NCBI GenBank assembly: GCA_001570385.1
Contig: BBYL01000013.1
Span: 62,001 to 126,000, forward strand
Origin: Microtetraspora glauca
GTDB taxonomy: Bacteria; Actinomycetota; Actinomycetes; Streptosporangiales; Streptosporangiaceae
Direction: 5' to 3'
Length of the DNA stretch: 64,000 nt
The notes under the pieces: generated by a model
Databases searched by the model: none
What the model was told of the DNA's origin: nothing
What the model saw: the letters and a program-made list of their open reading frames with translations, nothing else
In this document: positions 43,357-52,648 of the stretch, one piece after another
Position numbering within the stretch: the first letter of the stretch is position 1
Layout of the letters: the number at the start of each line of letters is the position of its first letter
Translations under genes and position numbers: made by a program

Positions 43357-44633
43357 CAATCGCACTCCGCTACGCCGCCCGCTCGGACGTCGGCCTCCTC
43401 CGCGAAGGAAACGAGGACTCGGCGTACGCAAGCGGCCGCCTGCTGGCCGTCGCCGACGGCATGGGCGGGCACGCACACGGCGAGGTGGCCAGCTCGGTCG
43501 CCATCGCCGCCATGTCGTCCCTCGATCATGCCAGGGACGCCCTCGGGGGTGACCTGCTCAGCGACATCGAGGCGGCGGTCCGGGAGGCCAACCATCAGCT
43601 CCACGCGATGGTGGCCCGGGACCCGAGCCTCAAGGGCATGGGCACCACACTGACCGCGATGCTTTGGAACGGCCCCAGGTTCGCCCTGATCCATGTGGGT
43701 GACTCTCGTGCGTACCTGCTGCGCAACGAGGAGCTGTACCAGATCACGCACGACCACACTCTCGTGCAGTCGCTGGTGGACGACGGCCGCATCACTCTCG
43801 AAGAGGCCGCCAACCATCCGCAACGCTCGATCCTGCTCCGCGCGCTCGACGGGAGCGGCGAGGTCGACCCCGACCTGCAGGACCGGGAGGCCCAGGTGGG
43901 CGACCGGTACCTGCTGTGCTCGGACGGCCTGTCCGCGGTCGTCAGCGCCGAGACCCTGCACCACACACTCAGCACGATCGACGATCCCGAGGACGTCGTC
44001 CGGCAGCTCATCGACCTGGCCAACAGGGGCGGCGGGCCGGACAACATCACCTGCGTGGTCGCCGACGTGATCGAGGTGGACGACGTCCAGCCGCCGGTCT
44101 ACGCCGCGGCCGTGGTGGGGGCCGCGGGCTCGGGCAGACTGCGATCCGCTCCGCCGGACACTCCGGCCGGACGGGCGACCACGGTGACCGCGCCCCAACC
44201 GGTGATCGTGGACGAGGACCTCGACGACCAACCCGCGCCGGAGGCCCATGCCTCCGGCCGACGGGCCAAGAAACGCCGCTCCTGGCCCTTTCGGGTCACG
44301 TCGATCGTGATCGTCGCCGCCGTGCTCGGGCTCGGCGGCTATTTCGGCTATGAGTGGACCCAGGATCAGTACTACGTCGGCGCCAAGGGAGACCAGATCG
44401 TGGTCTTCCGCGGCGTCGACGCCGAGCTGGGCCCGGTCTCCTTCAAGAAGGTCGCCTACACCGACGACGCCCCGGTGTCCTCGCTCAGTGCGGTGCAGCA
44501 GGACCAGATACGCAGTGGCATCCCGGTCGACGACCTGCAGGCCGGGATAAAGACCATAAAGAACTTCAGCGACGACGGCTCCACGCAACAGGCGACCGCT
44601 TCCCCGTCCCCGTCGTCGGGATCCGGTAAGTGA
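43353..44633 (+). CDS. pstP: PP2C Ser/Thr phosphatase PstP
   Basis: 426 residues from ATG 43353. PP2C domain to about 240: RSDVGLLREGNEDSAYA, VADGMGGHAHGE (metal Asp), GTTLTAMLWNGPRFALIHVGDSRAYLLRN, LLCSDGLSAVVS and GGPDNITCVVADV. A cytoplasmic linker, one membrane segment (ITSIVIVAAVLGLGGYFGYEWT region near 355) and an outer C-terminal domain follow. It removes phosphates added by PknA/PknB. The next gene starts four bases before its stop. Confidence 0.96.
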   Translation: MTIALRYAARSDVGLLREGNEDSAYASGRLLAVADGMGGHAHGEVASSVAIAAMSSLDHARDALGGDLLSDIEAAVREANHQLHAMVARDPSLKGMGTTLTAMLWNGPRFALIHVGDSRAYLLRNEELYQITHDHTLVQSLVDDGRITLEEAANHPQRSILLRALDGSGEVDPDLQDREAQVGDRYLLCSDGLSAVVSAETLHHTLSTIDDPEDVVRQLIDLANRGGGPDNITCVVADVIEVDDVQPPVYAAAVVGAAGSGRLRSAPPDTPAGRATTVTAPQPVIVDEDLDDQPAPEAHASGRRAKKRRSWPFRVTSIVIVAAVLGLGGYFGYEWTQDQYYVGAKGDQIVVFRGVDAELGPVSFKKVAYTDDAPVSSLSAVQQDQIRSGIPVDDLQAGIKTIKNFSDDGSTQQATASPSPSSGSGK

Positions 44634-46003
44634 GTTCCGCGGAAGCCGCCCCCGTCCCCATGACCGCCAAGCGGCGGGGGGCGCAGCTCGCCATGCTCGC
44701 CTTCGCCGTGGTCATCGTCATGGGCGCGTACGCGAGCGTCGGTCTCAGTCTCGACGGCAAGATCCCCGCGGGCATGCTGACCTACGGCCTCGGCCTGGGC
44801 GCGCTCATGCTCGCCGCCTACCTCGTGCTCGCCAAGTGGGCGCCGTGGGCGGACCCCCTGCTTCTCCCGCTGGTGACCCTGATCAACGGCATCGGCCTGG
44901 TGATGATCTACCGGATCGAACAGACCGGCCAGGACGGCGCTTCCGCCACCAACCAGCTCATGTGGACGGCGCTCGGCGTCGTGATGTTCTCCGCGACTCT
45001 GATCGTGTTGAAGGACCATCGCGCCTTGCAGCGCCTCACGTACACCGCGGGCTTCGCCGGTCTCGGGTTGCTCGTGCTACCGATGCTCCCGCTCCTCGGC
45101 ACGGAGATCAACGGCTCCCGCATCTGGATCCACATCGGTGGTTTCTCCATCCAGCCCGGCGAGTTCGCCAAGCTGGCGCTCGTCGTCTTCTTCGCCGGTT
45201 ACCTCGTCGCCAAGCGCGACGTGCTGGCCCTGGCGGGACGCCGCCTGCTCTTCATCGACCTGCCCCGCGCCCGCGACCTCGGCCCCGTACTCATCACCTG
45301 GGGCGTGAGCATCGCCGTCCTCGTCGTGGAGAAGGACCTCGGCACCTCGCTGCTGCTGTTCGGGGCTTTCATCGCGATGTTGTACATCGCGACCCAGCGC
45401 ACGTCCTGGGTGCTCATCGGACTGCTGCTCTTCGTCGGCGGCGCGATCCTCGCCGGAATGATCTTCAGCCACGTTCAGGTCCGGTTCAACGGATGGCTGG
45501 ACGCCGAGTCGAACGAGCACTACTTCAACGGGACCAGCTTCCAGCTCATGGAGGGCCTGTTCGCGATCGGGTCGGGCGGCATCCTCGGCACGGGGCTCGG
45601 CAAGGGCTACCCCGACCGGATCCCGTTCTCCTTCTCCGACTTCATCTTCTCGGCCACCGGCGAGGAGCTCGGCCTCACCGGCCTGATGGCCATCCTCATG
45701 GTCTACGCGCTGATCGTCGAGCGGGGGCTCCGCACGGCGCTCGCGGCCCGTGACCCGTTCTCCAAGCTGCTCGCGGGGGGCCTGTCGTTCATCATCGCCT
45801 GGCAGGTCTTCATCATCGTCGGCGGCGTGACTCGGCTGATCCCGCTGACCGGCCTGGTCACCCCGTTCATGTCGGCGGGCGGTTCGGCCCTGCTCGCTAA
45901 CTGGATGCTTATCGCGCTGCTGGTACGCATGTCAGACGCGGCGCGCAGACCGCCGCCACAGGCGATCCAGGACGAAGGACTGACCCAGGTGATGCAGCGA
46001 TGA
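44630..46003 (+). CDS. rodA: SEDS peptidoglycan glycosyltransferase RodA/FtsW
   Basis: 457 residues from GTG 44630, overlapping pstP by four bases. About ten to twelve membrane segments; the SEDS core reads LGTEINGSRIWIHIGGFSIQPGEFAKLALVVFFAGYL, and LVVEKDLGTSLLLFGAF; the catalytic Asp region corresponds to SNEHYFNG..FAIGSGGILGTGLGKGYPDRIPFSFSDFIFSATGEELG, and the C-terminus VTPFMSAGGSALLANWML. It polymerises glycan strands with the PBP2-type transpeptidase encoded next. Confidence 0.96.
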   Translation: MSSAEAAPVPMTAKRRGAQLAMLAFAVVIVMGAYASVGLSLDGKIPAGMLTYGLGLGALMLAAYLVLAKWAPWADPLLLPLVTLINGIGLVMIYRIEQTGQDGASATNQLMWTALGVVMFSATLIVLKDHRALQRLTYTAGFAGLGLLVLPMLPLLGTEINGSRIWIHIGGFSIQPGEFAKLALVVFFAGYLVAKRDVLALAGRRLLFIDLPRARDLGPVLITWGVSIAVLVVEKDLGTSLLLFGAFIAMLYIATQRTSWVLIGLLLFVGGAILAGMIFSHVQVRFNGWLDAESNEHYFNGTSFQLMEGLFAIGSGGILGTGLGKGYPDRIPFSFSDFIFSATGEELGLTGLMAILMVYALIVERGLRTALAARDPFSKLLAGGLSFIIAWQVFIIVGGVTRLIPLTGLVTPFMSAGGSALLANWMLIALLVRMSDAARRPPPQAIQDEGLTQVMQR

Positions 46004-47460
46004 ACGGCACTCTCAAGCGGGTCGCCCTCGCCTGCCTGCTGATGTTCGGCCTGCTCATGGCCAATGTGACCTACCTCGGCGCGGTCAAGGCGGACGGCCT
46101 GCGCTCCGACTCCCGGAACGTGCGTGCCTTCTACGCGCGCTACGCCGTGGACCGCGGGTGGATCACCTCCGACAACGGCAAGGTCGTCCTGGCCAAGAGC
46201 AAGGACACCGGCAACGCCAGGTTCAGGTTCGATCGGGAGTACCCCGAGGGCAAGGCGTTCGCGCACGTCGTCGGCTACTTCGCCCCGGAGAGCGCGTCGG
46301 GCATCGAGGGGGCCGAGGGCCGCTACCTCGACGGCAGCCATCCCGACCTGGTGGTGCGCCGCGCGATCGACCTGATCAGCGGCAAGCCGCACAAGGGTGC
46401 CAACGTCGATCTGACGCTGAACGCCAAGGCGCAGAAGATCGCGTACAAGGACCTGGCGAGCACCGGGAAACGCGGCGCGGTCGTCGCCATCGCCCCGAAG
46501 ACGGGCGCGATCCTCACCATGGTGTCGGTGCCGTCGTACGACCCGAACCCGCTGGCGGTGGCCAACAAGGCCGAGGTCAACAAGGCGTACAACAAGCTCG
46601 ACGAGGACAAGGCGAACAAGCCGCTGCTCAACCGGGCGATCGGCCTCACGTACGCCCCCGGCTCGACGTTCAAGACGATCACGTCGGCGGCGTTCCTGAT
46701 GGACGACCAGTCCCGCGACGTGAACACGATGGTGAACGCGCCGGACGCGCTGCCGCTGCCCGGCACGAACATCTCGCTGCCGAACTACCACGGCGAGTCC
46801 TGCGGCGGCCGGGCGACGCTGCTGGCCGCGTACACGATCTCCTGCAACACCCCGTTCGCCGACGTCGCGATGGCCATGGGGTACGACAAGCTGAAGGAGC
46901 AGGCCGAGAAGTTCGGCATCGGCAGCTCGCTCAGCATCCCGCTGAACGTCACACGCAGCGACATCGGCCCGGACGAGGGCAAGGCCGCCCTCGCCATGAC
47001 CGCCATCGGGCAGCGCAGCAACCAGATGACCCCGCTGCAGATGGCGATGGTCGCGGCCGGCATCGCGAACCGCGGCACGGTCATGAAGCCGTACCTCGTC
47101 AACAAGATCACCGGCCCGGACGGCGGCGAGATCGACACCACCGATCCCGATGAGCTGAGCGAGGCGGTGACGCCCGAGGTCGCCGCCCAGCTCACCACGA
47201 TGATGATCAACGTTGTCCGGAACGGCACCGGCAAGGCCGCCGGCCTGCCGAACCACACGGTCGCCGGTAAGACCGGCACCGCCGAGACCGCCCCCGGCAA
47301 GCCGTCCCACGCGTGGTTCATCTCCTTCGCCCCCGCCGAGGACCCGGAGATCGCCGTCGCGGTCTTCGTCGAGTCCGGCAGCGCGGGCAACGACGCCACC
47401 GGCGGCGCCATCGCCGCCCCGATCGCGCACGACGTCATGCAGGCGGTGCTCGGTCAGTGA
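46000..47460 (+). CDS. pbpA: Penicillin-binding protein PbpA (class B transpeptidase)
   Basis: 486 residues, starting at ATG 46000 in a four-base overlap with rodA. One N-terminal membrane anchor, then a dimerisation region and the transpeptidase: SxxK is STFK in YAPGSTFKTIT, SxN is SCN in YTISCNTPF, and KTG in VAGKTGTAE. It crosslinks peptidoglycan and works with the SEDS partner. Stop and start of pknA overlap by four bases. Confidence 0.96.
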   Translation: MNGTLKRVALACLLMFGLLMANVTYLGAVKADGLRSDSRNVRAFYARYAVDRGWITSDNGKVVLAKSKDTGNARFRFDREYPEGKAFAHVVGYFAPESASGIEGAEGRYLDGSHPDLVVRRAIDLISGKPHKGANVDLTLNAKAQKIAYKDLASTGKRGAVVAIAPKTGAILTMVSVPSYDPNPLAVANKAEVNKAYNKLDEDKANKPLLNRAIGLTYAPGSTFKTITSAAFLMDDQSRDVNTMVNAPDALPLPGTNISLPNYHGESCGGRATLLAAYTISCNTPFADVAMAMGYDKLKEQAEKFGIGSSLSIPLNVTRSDIGPDEGKAALAMTAIGQRSNQMTPLQMAMVAAGIANRGTVMKPYLVNKITGPDGGEIDTTDPDELSEAVTPEVAAQLTTMMINVVRNGTGKAAGLPNHTVAGKTGTAETAPGKPSHAWFISFAPAEDPEIAVAVFVESGSAGNDATGGAIAAPIAHDVMQAVLGQ

Positions 47461-48851
47461 CATCCGGCAACCCCGTTCTCGGCGGCCGTTACCGGCTGAC
47501 CTCCCGCATCGCCGCGGGGGGCATGGGCGAGGTGTGGCAGGCCACGGACGAGCTCCTCGGCCGCGAGGTCGCGGTGAAGCTGCTGCGGCAGCACGTGGCG
47601 GCCGACCCCTCCTTCCGTGAGCGGTTCCGGAACGAGGCGCGGATCACGGCGGGGCTGACCGACCCGGGGATCGCCCAGGTCTTCGACTACGGCGAGAGCG
47701 ACGGCGTCGCGTACCTCATCATGGAGCTCGTGTCGGGCGAGCCGCTCTCCGGCATCCTGCGGCGCAACGGCTCGCTCAGCCAGGAGGTCACGCTCGACGT
47801 GATCGGGCAGGTCGCCAAGGCCCTGCACTCCGCGCACCGGGCGGGGATCATCCACCGCGACATCAAACCGGGCAACCTGCTCGTCACCGAGGCCGGGGTC
47901 GTCAAGGTCACCGACTTCGGCATCGCGCGCGCCCTGGAGGCCGCGCCGGTGACCCAGAGCGGCGTCGTTCTCGGTACCGCGCAGTACGTCAGCCCGGAGC
48001 AGGCGTCCGGCAGCACGCTGACCCCTGCCACCGACGTCTACTCCCTCGGTGTCGTGGCGTACGAGTGCCTGGCCGGCCGCCCTCCTTTCAGCGGCGAAAC
48101 GCAGGTCGCGATCGCGCTGCACCACCTGTACGACCCGCCTCCGCCGCTGCCCGCCGCGGTGCCCGCGCGGGTGCGCGAGCTGGTGCTGGCCATGCTGGCC
48201 AAAGATCCCGAAGCCCGGCCGGCCGGGACGCGGGAACTCGCCGAACGGGCCGTCGCTATCCGGGAGTCCCTGTCCGACGCGCACACCGTCATGCTCGGCA
48301 CGCTGACCGACCCCGCGTGGTTCGCGGTCGGCGCCCCGGCCCACGGCCCGATCCACGCCCCCGCGACGCCGCCGGCGGCCACCCGGGCGGTCCCGGCGGC
48401 CGTGTCCGCGACGGCGCCCCGGAGCCCGGCACCGGGCAGGCGCCGCCGCAGGCGGACCACGACAGTGGTGTTCGCCACGGCGGGGTGCGCGGCCGCCGTC
48501 GGCCTCGGAGCCCTGGCGGTACGGGGGATGCAGGCGCCGAGGGGGCCGGAGGGTGACCTGAGCTCGGTCACCGCCGTCCCCACGGTCGAATCTCCCACCG
48601 TGCGACCTCCCAGGTCGGCGACTCCCACGGCATCGCCGTCCCGAGTGCGGCCGCCTTCAACCCGGCCGTCCCCTTCGGCGTCGGCTACGGTAAGCACGTC
48701 GGCATCGCCCACCCCGAAGCCGACGCCATCGCCGACGCCCACTCCGAAGAACACCCCCACTCCGACTCCCACCCCCACCCCGACGCCAAGTGACACTCAA
48801 CCTCCCACAGCCTCCCCAACACCCGCTAACTCGTCCAATACGGAGACGTGA
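47457..48851 (+). CDS. pknA: Ser/Thr protein kinase PknA-like
   Basis: 464 residues from GTG 47457 (GTGA overlap with pbpA). Kinase domain to about 280: Gly loop GGMGEVW, Lys41 in VAVKLL, HRDIKPGN, DFGIA, and activation-loop Thr in GTAQYVSPEQ. A basic juxtamembrane stretch (GRRRRRRTTTVV) precedes a membrane segment near residue 345. The outer part is a Ser/Thr/Pro-rich tail with (TP) repeats (TPTPTPTPTP), without PASTA domains, so PknA-like rather than PknB-like. Confidence 0.94.
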   Translation: MTSGNPVLGGRYRLTSRIAAGGMGEVWQATDELLGREVAVKLLRQHVAADPSFRERFRNEARITAGLTDPGIAQVFDYGESDGVAYLIMELVSGEPLSGILRRNGSLSQEVTLDVIGQVAKALHSAHRAGIIHRDIKPGNLLVTEAGVVKVTDFGIARALEAAPVTQSGVVLGTAQYVSPEQASGSTLTPATDVYSLGVVAYECLAGRPPFSGETQVAIALHHLYDPPPPLPAAVPARVRELVLAMLAKDPEARPAGTRELAERAVAIRESLSDAHTVMLGTLTDPAWFAVGAPAHGPIHAPATPPAATRAVPAAVSATAPRSPAPGRRRRRRTTTVVFATAGCAAAVGLGALAVRGMQAPRGPEGDLSSVTAVPTVESPTVRPPRSATPTASPSRVRPPSTRPSPSASATVSTSASPTPKPTPSPTPTPKNTPTPTPTPTPTPSDTQPPTASPTPANSSNTET

Positions 48852-48918
48852 TGCGAAAAGGGGTCGATGATGGACACCGGCGGCACCCCAAGATGAACGG
48901 CAAGGGACAGTGCAGGAA

Positions 48919-50781
48919 ATGACTCAGCCTCGGCTTCTCGGTGGTCGCTATGAACTCGACGGTGTCGTCGGGCGTGGCGGCATGGCCGAGGTGTATCGCG
49001 CCCGGGACATCCGGCTGGACCGTGTTGTCGCGATCAAGACGCTCCGCTCGGACCTTGCCCGGGACCACACCTTCCAGGCGAGGTTCCGCAGGGAGGCGCA
49101 GTCGGCGGCGTCACTGAACCATCCGTCGATCATCGCCGTGTACGACACCGGCGAAGACATGATGGACAACACGCCCGTGCCGTACATCGTGATGGAGTTC
49201 GTGGACGGGCGGACCCTCCGTGACCTGCTCCGCGCCGACCGGCGGCTGCTGCCCGAGCGGGCGATGGAGCTGGTCGACGGCATCCTGAGGGCGCTCGACT
49301 ACAGCCACCGCGGCGGCATCGTCCACCGGGACATCAAACCGGCGAACATCATGCTGACGCTCAACGGCGAGGTCAAGGTCATGGACTTCGGCATCGCCCG
49401 TGCGATGGCCGACTCCGCGGCCACCATGACCCAGACGGCCCAGGTCATCGGCACCGCGCAGTACCTGTCGCCCGAGCAGGCCCGCGGCGAGCGGGTGGAC
49501 GCCCGCAGCGACATCTACTCGACCGGTTGCGTGCTGTACGAACTGCTGACCGGCCAGCCGCCCTTCACCGGCGACTCCCCGGTCGCCATCGCGTACCAGC
49601 ACGTCCGCGAGGACCCGATCCCCCCGTCGGGCATCGACCCCGAGATCCCCCAGTGGGCCGACGCGATCGTGCTCAAGGCCATGGCCAAGGACCCGGTCAA
49701 CCGCTACCAGAGCGCGACCGAGATGCGCGCCGACATCCAGCGCGTCATGTCCGGCATGCCGGTCGACCCGCAGACGATGGCGATGGCCACCAACCACGGC
49801 TCGTACGGCCCGGCCGACCGCACCCGCACCATGACCAGCGCGGGCGGCCAGATGGCCGCTCAGGGCACCCGGGCGATCCCGCAGTACGACTACGGCCCCG
49901 AGGAGCGCGACGGCGGCGGTGGCCGGTACGACGGCCGCAGGCGCAGCCGAGGCGGGAACACCGCGCTGAAGACCGCGGCGTGGATCCTGATCCCGCTTCT
50001 GGTCATCGGCGGTTTCATCGGCGTGGGGTACGCCTTCCTGACCGGCGACACAGGCAACGCCGCGACCATCAAGGTGCCCGTCGTGAAGGGCCAGACCAAG
50101 CCGGCGGCCGAGAAGGCCCTGACGGACGCGGGCCTCAAGTTCACCGAGAAAGAGGAGTTCAGCGCCGACGTCGAGAAGGGGGTGGTGATCGGCACCGACC
50201 CCGCCGGGGACACGGCGGTGGAGCCGGGGTCCACGGTCACCCTCACACTGTCCAAGGGTCCCGAGCTGATCGCGGTGCCGAACGTCGTCGGCAAGACGCC
50301 TGACGAGGCCAAGGCCGAGCTGACGGCGCTGGGCTTCAAGGTCTCCCGGGTCGACGTGGTCTCCACCCAGCCGCAGGGCAAGGTCTTCGACACCAAGCCC
50401 AAGGCGGGCAAGGAGGTCGCGAAGGAGAGCGCGGTTCGGATCTACGTGCCCAAGGAGGCCATCGAGGTCCCGAGCGTGCTCGGCCTCACCGCGGAGGACG
50501 CCAAGTCCACGCTGGAAGGCGCCGGCTTCAAGGTCAAGCTCTCACAGCAGCCGAGCGACGTGGTTCCGGCAGGAAACGTGATCGCGCAGACGCCCGACGC
50601 CGGAGCCAAGCTCCAGTCCGGTACGACGATCACGCTGACCGTCTCCAGCGGGCCCAACCAGCAGCAGCCGACCGATCAGCCGAGTGACCAGGTCACCGAG
50701 CCGCCGGTGGACGACGGCGGCGACGGCGGCGATGACGGCGGCATCCTCCCCGACCAGGGCGACAACCCGTTCGGCAACTGA
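48919..50781 (+). CDS. pknB: Ser/Thr protein kinase PknB with PASTA domains
   Basis: 620 residues from ATG 48919; GTG 48910 would add three residues. Kinase domain to ~275: GRGGMAEVYRA, Lys40 in VAIKTL (same number as mycobacterial PknB), HRDIKPANIML, DFGIA, activation loop with MTQTAQVIGTAQYLSPEQ. A membrane segment (LKTAAWILIPLLVIGGFIGVGYAFL) near residue 365 leads to three visible PASTA units (VPVVKGQTKPAAEKAL, VPNVVGKTPDEAKAEL, VPSVLGLTAEDAKSTL) and a Gly/Asp-rich tail. PASTA domains sense muropeptides or lipid II. Mycobacterial PknB has four; a fourth could be missing. Confidence 0.96.
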   Translation: MTQPRLLGGRYELDGVVGRGGMAEVYRARDIRLDRVVAIKTLRSDLARDHTFQARFRREAQSAASLNHPSIIAVYDTGEDMMDNTPVPYIVMEFVDGRTLRDLLRADRRLLPERAMELVDGILRALDYSHRGGIVHRDIKPANIMLTLNGEVKVMDFGIARAMADSAATMTQTAQVIGTAQYLSPEQARGERVDARSDIYSTGCVLYELLTGQPPFTGDSPVAIAYQHVREDPIPPSGIDPEIPQWADAIVLKAMAKDPVNRYQSATEMRADIQRVMSGMPVDPQTMAMATNHGSYGPADRTRTMTSAGGQMAAQGTRAIPQYDYGPEERDGGGGRYDGRRRSRGGNTALKTAAWILIPLLVIGGFIGVGYAFLTGDTGNAATIKVPVVKGQTKPAAEKALTDAGLKFTEKEEFSADVEKGVVIGTDPAGDTAVEPGSTVTLTLSKGPELIAVPNVVGKTPDEAKAELTALGFKVSRVDVVSTQPQGKVFDTKPKAGKEVAKESAVRIYVPKEAIEVPSVLGLTAEDAKSTLEGAGFKVKLSQQPSDVVPAGNVIAQTPDAGAKLQSGTTITLTVSSGPNQQQPTDQPSDQVTEPPVDDGGDGGDDGGILPDQGDNPFGN

Positions 50782-50809
50782 CGCATCACCGGAACCGGCA
50801 CAGATCGCG

Positions 50810-50844
50810 AAAGAGGCCCGCTCCCCCCGAGCGGGCCTCTTTCT
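50810..50844 (+). terminator. Terminator of the fhaA-pknB operon
   Basis: Stem AAAGAGGCCCGCT (50810-50822) / AGCGGGCCTCTTT (50830-50842) ending in TTT, 28 bases after the pknB stop. A complete perfect stem. Confidence 0.92.
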
Positions 50845-50864
50845 GTGCCTGCGGGCCCGCCGGG

Positions 50865-51485
50865 TCAGGCGTCGGGGCGTAGCCCGTTGAGCGCGGTCTC
50901 GACGACGGCGTCGGCATAGCCGGAGGTGAGGGGACCGCTGCGCTGGAGCCACCGGTTCAGCAGCGGCCCCCACAGCAGGTCGATCGCCACGTCGAGGTCG
51001 ACGGCCTCGGACAGCTGCCCGGCCCGTTGCGCGGCGCGCAGCCGCTGCTTCTTGAGTTCCTTCATCGGCCCGTCCAGCCGCTCGGCATAGACGGCTGCGA
51101 GCGCAGGGTCGTGCAGGATCTCGGTGTTCAGCGCGCGCATCGGCTCGTCGAAGCGGGGATCGTTCAGCTCCTCCACGGTGGCGCGCAGCACCGTCTTCAG
51201 GTCGGCCTCCAGGTCACCGGTGTCGGGCAGCGCCGGGGCCTGGTCTCCGGTGAACATGAGGAAGGCGTCGAACAGCACGGCGCCCTTGGAGGGCCACCAG
51301 CGGTAGATGGTCTGCTTGCCGACGCCCGCGCGGGCGGCGATGCCCTCGATGCTCAGCTTGGCGTATCCGACCTCCCCGACCAGCTCGAACGCCGCCGTGA
51401 CGATGGCCCGCCGCGACGCCTCGTTCCTGCGTGTGGCGTCCGGTGTGCCCCTGCGGGCGGAGGAGTCCTTGGGCTGCGCTGTCAT
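50865..51485 (-). CDS. TetR-family regulator
   Basis: 206 residues. HTH domain near the N-terminus: EASRRAIVTAAFELVGEVGYAKLSIEGIAARAGVGKQTIYRWWPSKGAVLFDAF, then the TetR_C-type ligand domain with ALPDTGDLEADLKTVLRATVEELNDPRFD. It is divergent from an SDR gene, and the AGACGG/A-T-CCGTCT sites between them are probable operators for autoregulation and SDR control. This pair stands between pknB and trpG, where mycobacteria have no such insertion. Confidence 0.93.
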   Translation of the reverse strand: MTAQPKDSSARRGTPDATRRNEASRRAIVTAAFELVGEVGYAKLSIEGIAARAGVGKQTIYRWWPSKGAVLFDAFLMFTGDQAPALPDTGDLEADLKTVLRATVEELNDPRFDEPMRALNTEILHDPALAAVYAERLDGPMKELKKQRLRAAQRAGQLSEAVDLDVAIDLLWGPLLNRWLQRSGPLTSGYADAVVETALNGLRPDA

Positions 51486-51507
51486 GGGCGCAGACTATCA
51501 ATTCTGA

Positions 51508-51583
51508 GACGAGACGGTCCGTCTTGACATTGACCCGGCGACCGGGCAGGGTGGTTCTCGTTGACGAGACGATCCGTCTTGTC
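51508..51583. promoter_or_regulatory. Two TetR-type operator copies
   Basis: GACGAGACGGTCCGTCTTGAC (split: GACGAGACGG, TCCGTCTTGAC) at 51508-51528 and GACGAGACGATCCGTCTTGTC at 51563-51583 (again two halves). Each is centred on AGACG(g/a)-T-CCGTCT. The first is close to the TetR start, the second close to the SDR start. Spacing is 55 bases. Confidence 0.75.
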
Positions 51584-51619
51584 TCGTTAATGTCCGATCG
51601 ACTGAATGGAGTTCCGCCG

Positions 51620-52495
51620 ATGACCACCGCCGATACCGCCACCACCGCCACTGCCGCCGGCCGCGTCTGGTTCGTGACCGGGGCCAGCCGTGGCCTGGGC
51701 CACGCGTTCGCCCGGGCCGCCCTGGAGCGCGGTGACCGGGTGGTCGGGGCCGCTCGCAGTACGGCATCGCTTGATGAACTCGCCGCCGAGCATGAGGGCC
51801 GGGTGCTGGCCCTCCCGCTGGACGTCACCGATCGCGCCGGAGTGTTCGCCGCCGTCGCCAGGGCCGTCGAGCACTTCGGGGGACTCGATGTCGTGGTGAA
51901 CAACGCGGGGATCCTGTCATCCGGCATGATCGAGGAGTTCACCGAGGCCGAAGCCCGGGCTCAGATGGAGGTCAACTTCTTCGGAGCCCTGTGGGTGGGC
52001 CAGGCGGTCCTGCCGCACCTGCGGGCGCGACGGTCCGGGCACATCGTGCAGATCTCCAGCATCGCCGCGCTCGGAGGATTTCCGTCCACCGGCATGTACA
52101 GCGCGAGCAAGTTCGCCCTTGAGGGGCTGAGTGAGGCCCTGGCGATGGAGGCCGCGCCGTTCGGCGTCAAGGTGAGCATCGTCCAGCCCGGCGGCTACTG
52201 GACCGACCTGTACACGAGCATGACCTCGACCACTCCGAACGACGCGTACGCGCCACTGCGGGCCGCGTTGGAGAAGCAGTGGGCGGAAGGATCGGTGGAC
52301 AGCGAGCCGCGCCTGGCCGCGGAGGCGGTGATGAAGCTGGTCGACAGCGATGATCCACCGCTGCGGCTGCTGCTCGGGAGCATGGTCTACGACCTGGCCT
52401 TCGACATCTCCCGGCGGCGGACGGACACCTGGGCCCGCTGGGAGCAGGTCAGTCGCGCCGCCGAGAAGGCCGTCCCCGCTCCCACCACCGGATGA
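51620..52495 (+). CDS. SDR-family oxidoreductase
   Basis: 291 residues from ATG 51620 (TGGAG eight bases upstream; an ATG at 51590 is in frame). Rossmann TGASRGLGHAFA, NNAGIL, active Ser-Tyr-Lys in SSIAALGGFPSTGMYSASKFALEG. It matches the classical SDR type often controlled by a divergent TetR. Cofactor is likely NADP(H) because of ARSTAS after the second strand; substrate unknown. Confidence 0.93.
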   Translation: MTTADTATTATAAGRVWFVTGASRGLGHAFARAALERGDRVVGAARSTASLDELAAEHEGRVLALPLDVTDRAGVFAAVARAVEHFGGLDVVVNNAGILSSGMIEEFTEAEARAQMEVNFFGALWVGQAVLPHLRARRSGHIVQISSIAALGGFPSTGMYSASKFALEGLSEALAMEAAPFGVKVSIVQPGGYWTDLYTSMTSTTPNDAYAPLRAALEKQWAEGSVDSEPRLAAEAVMKLVDSDDPPLRLLLGSMVYDLAFDISRRRTDTWARWEQVSRAAEKAVPAPTTG

Positions 52496-52546
52496 ACGGG
52501 GCGTCGGGCAATGGGAAGGGCTTCCGCCAGCCTTGGGCGGGACAGC

Positions 52547-52623
52547 GGGCAATGGCTGCCATTGCCCGACCGACATGGGAAGGGCTTCCGCCACTCGGGG
52601 GCAATGGCGGAAGCCCTCATTCT
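52547..52623 (+). repeat. Nested inverted and direct repeats, probable terminator
   Basis: CGGGCAATGG-CTG-CCATTGCCCG (52547-52569) is a perfect 10-bp hairpin. AGGGCTTCCGCCA (52581-52593) / TGGCGGAAGCCCT (52605-52617) is another, followed by CATTCTTT and thus likely a terminator for the SDR gene. GGGCAATGG and GAAGGGCTTCCGCCA also occur as direct repeats nearby (52506-52530). Confidence 0.65.
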
Positions 52624-52648
52624 TTAGTCGTCGCGGGGGAGGGAAGCG

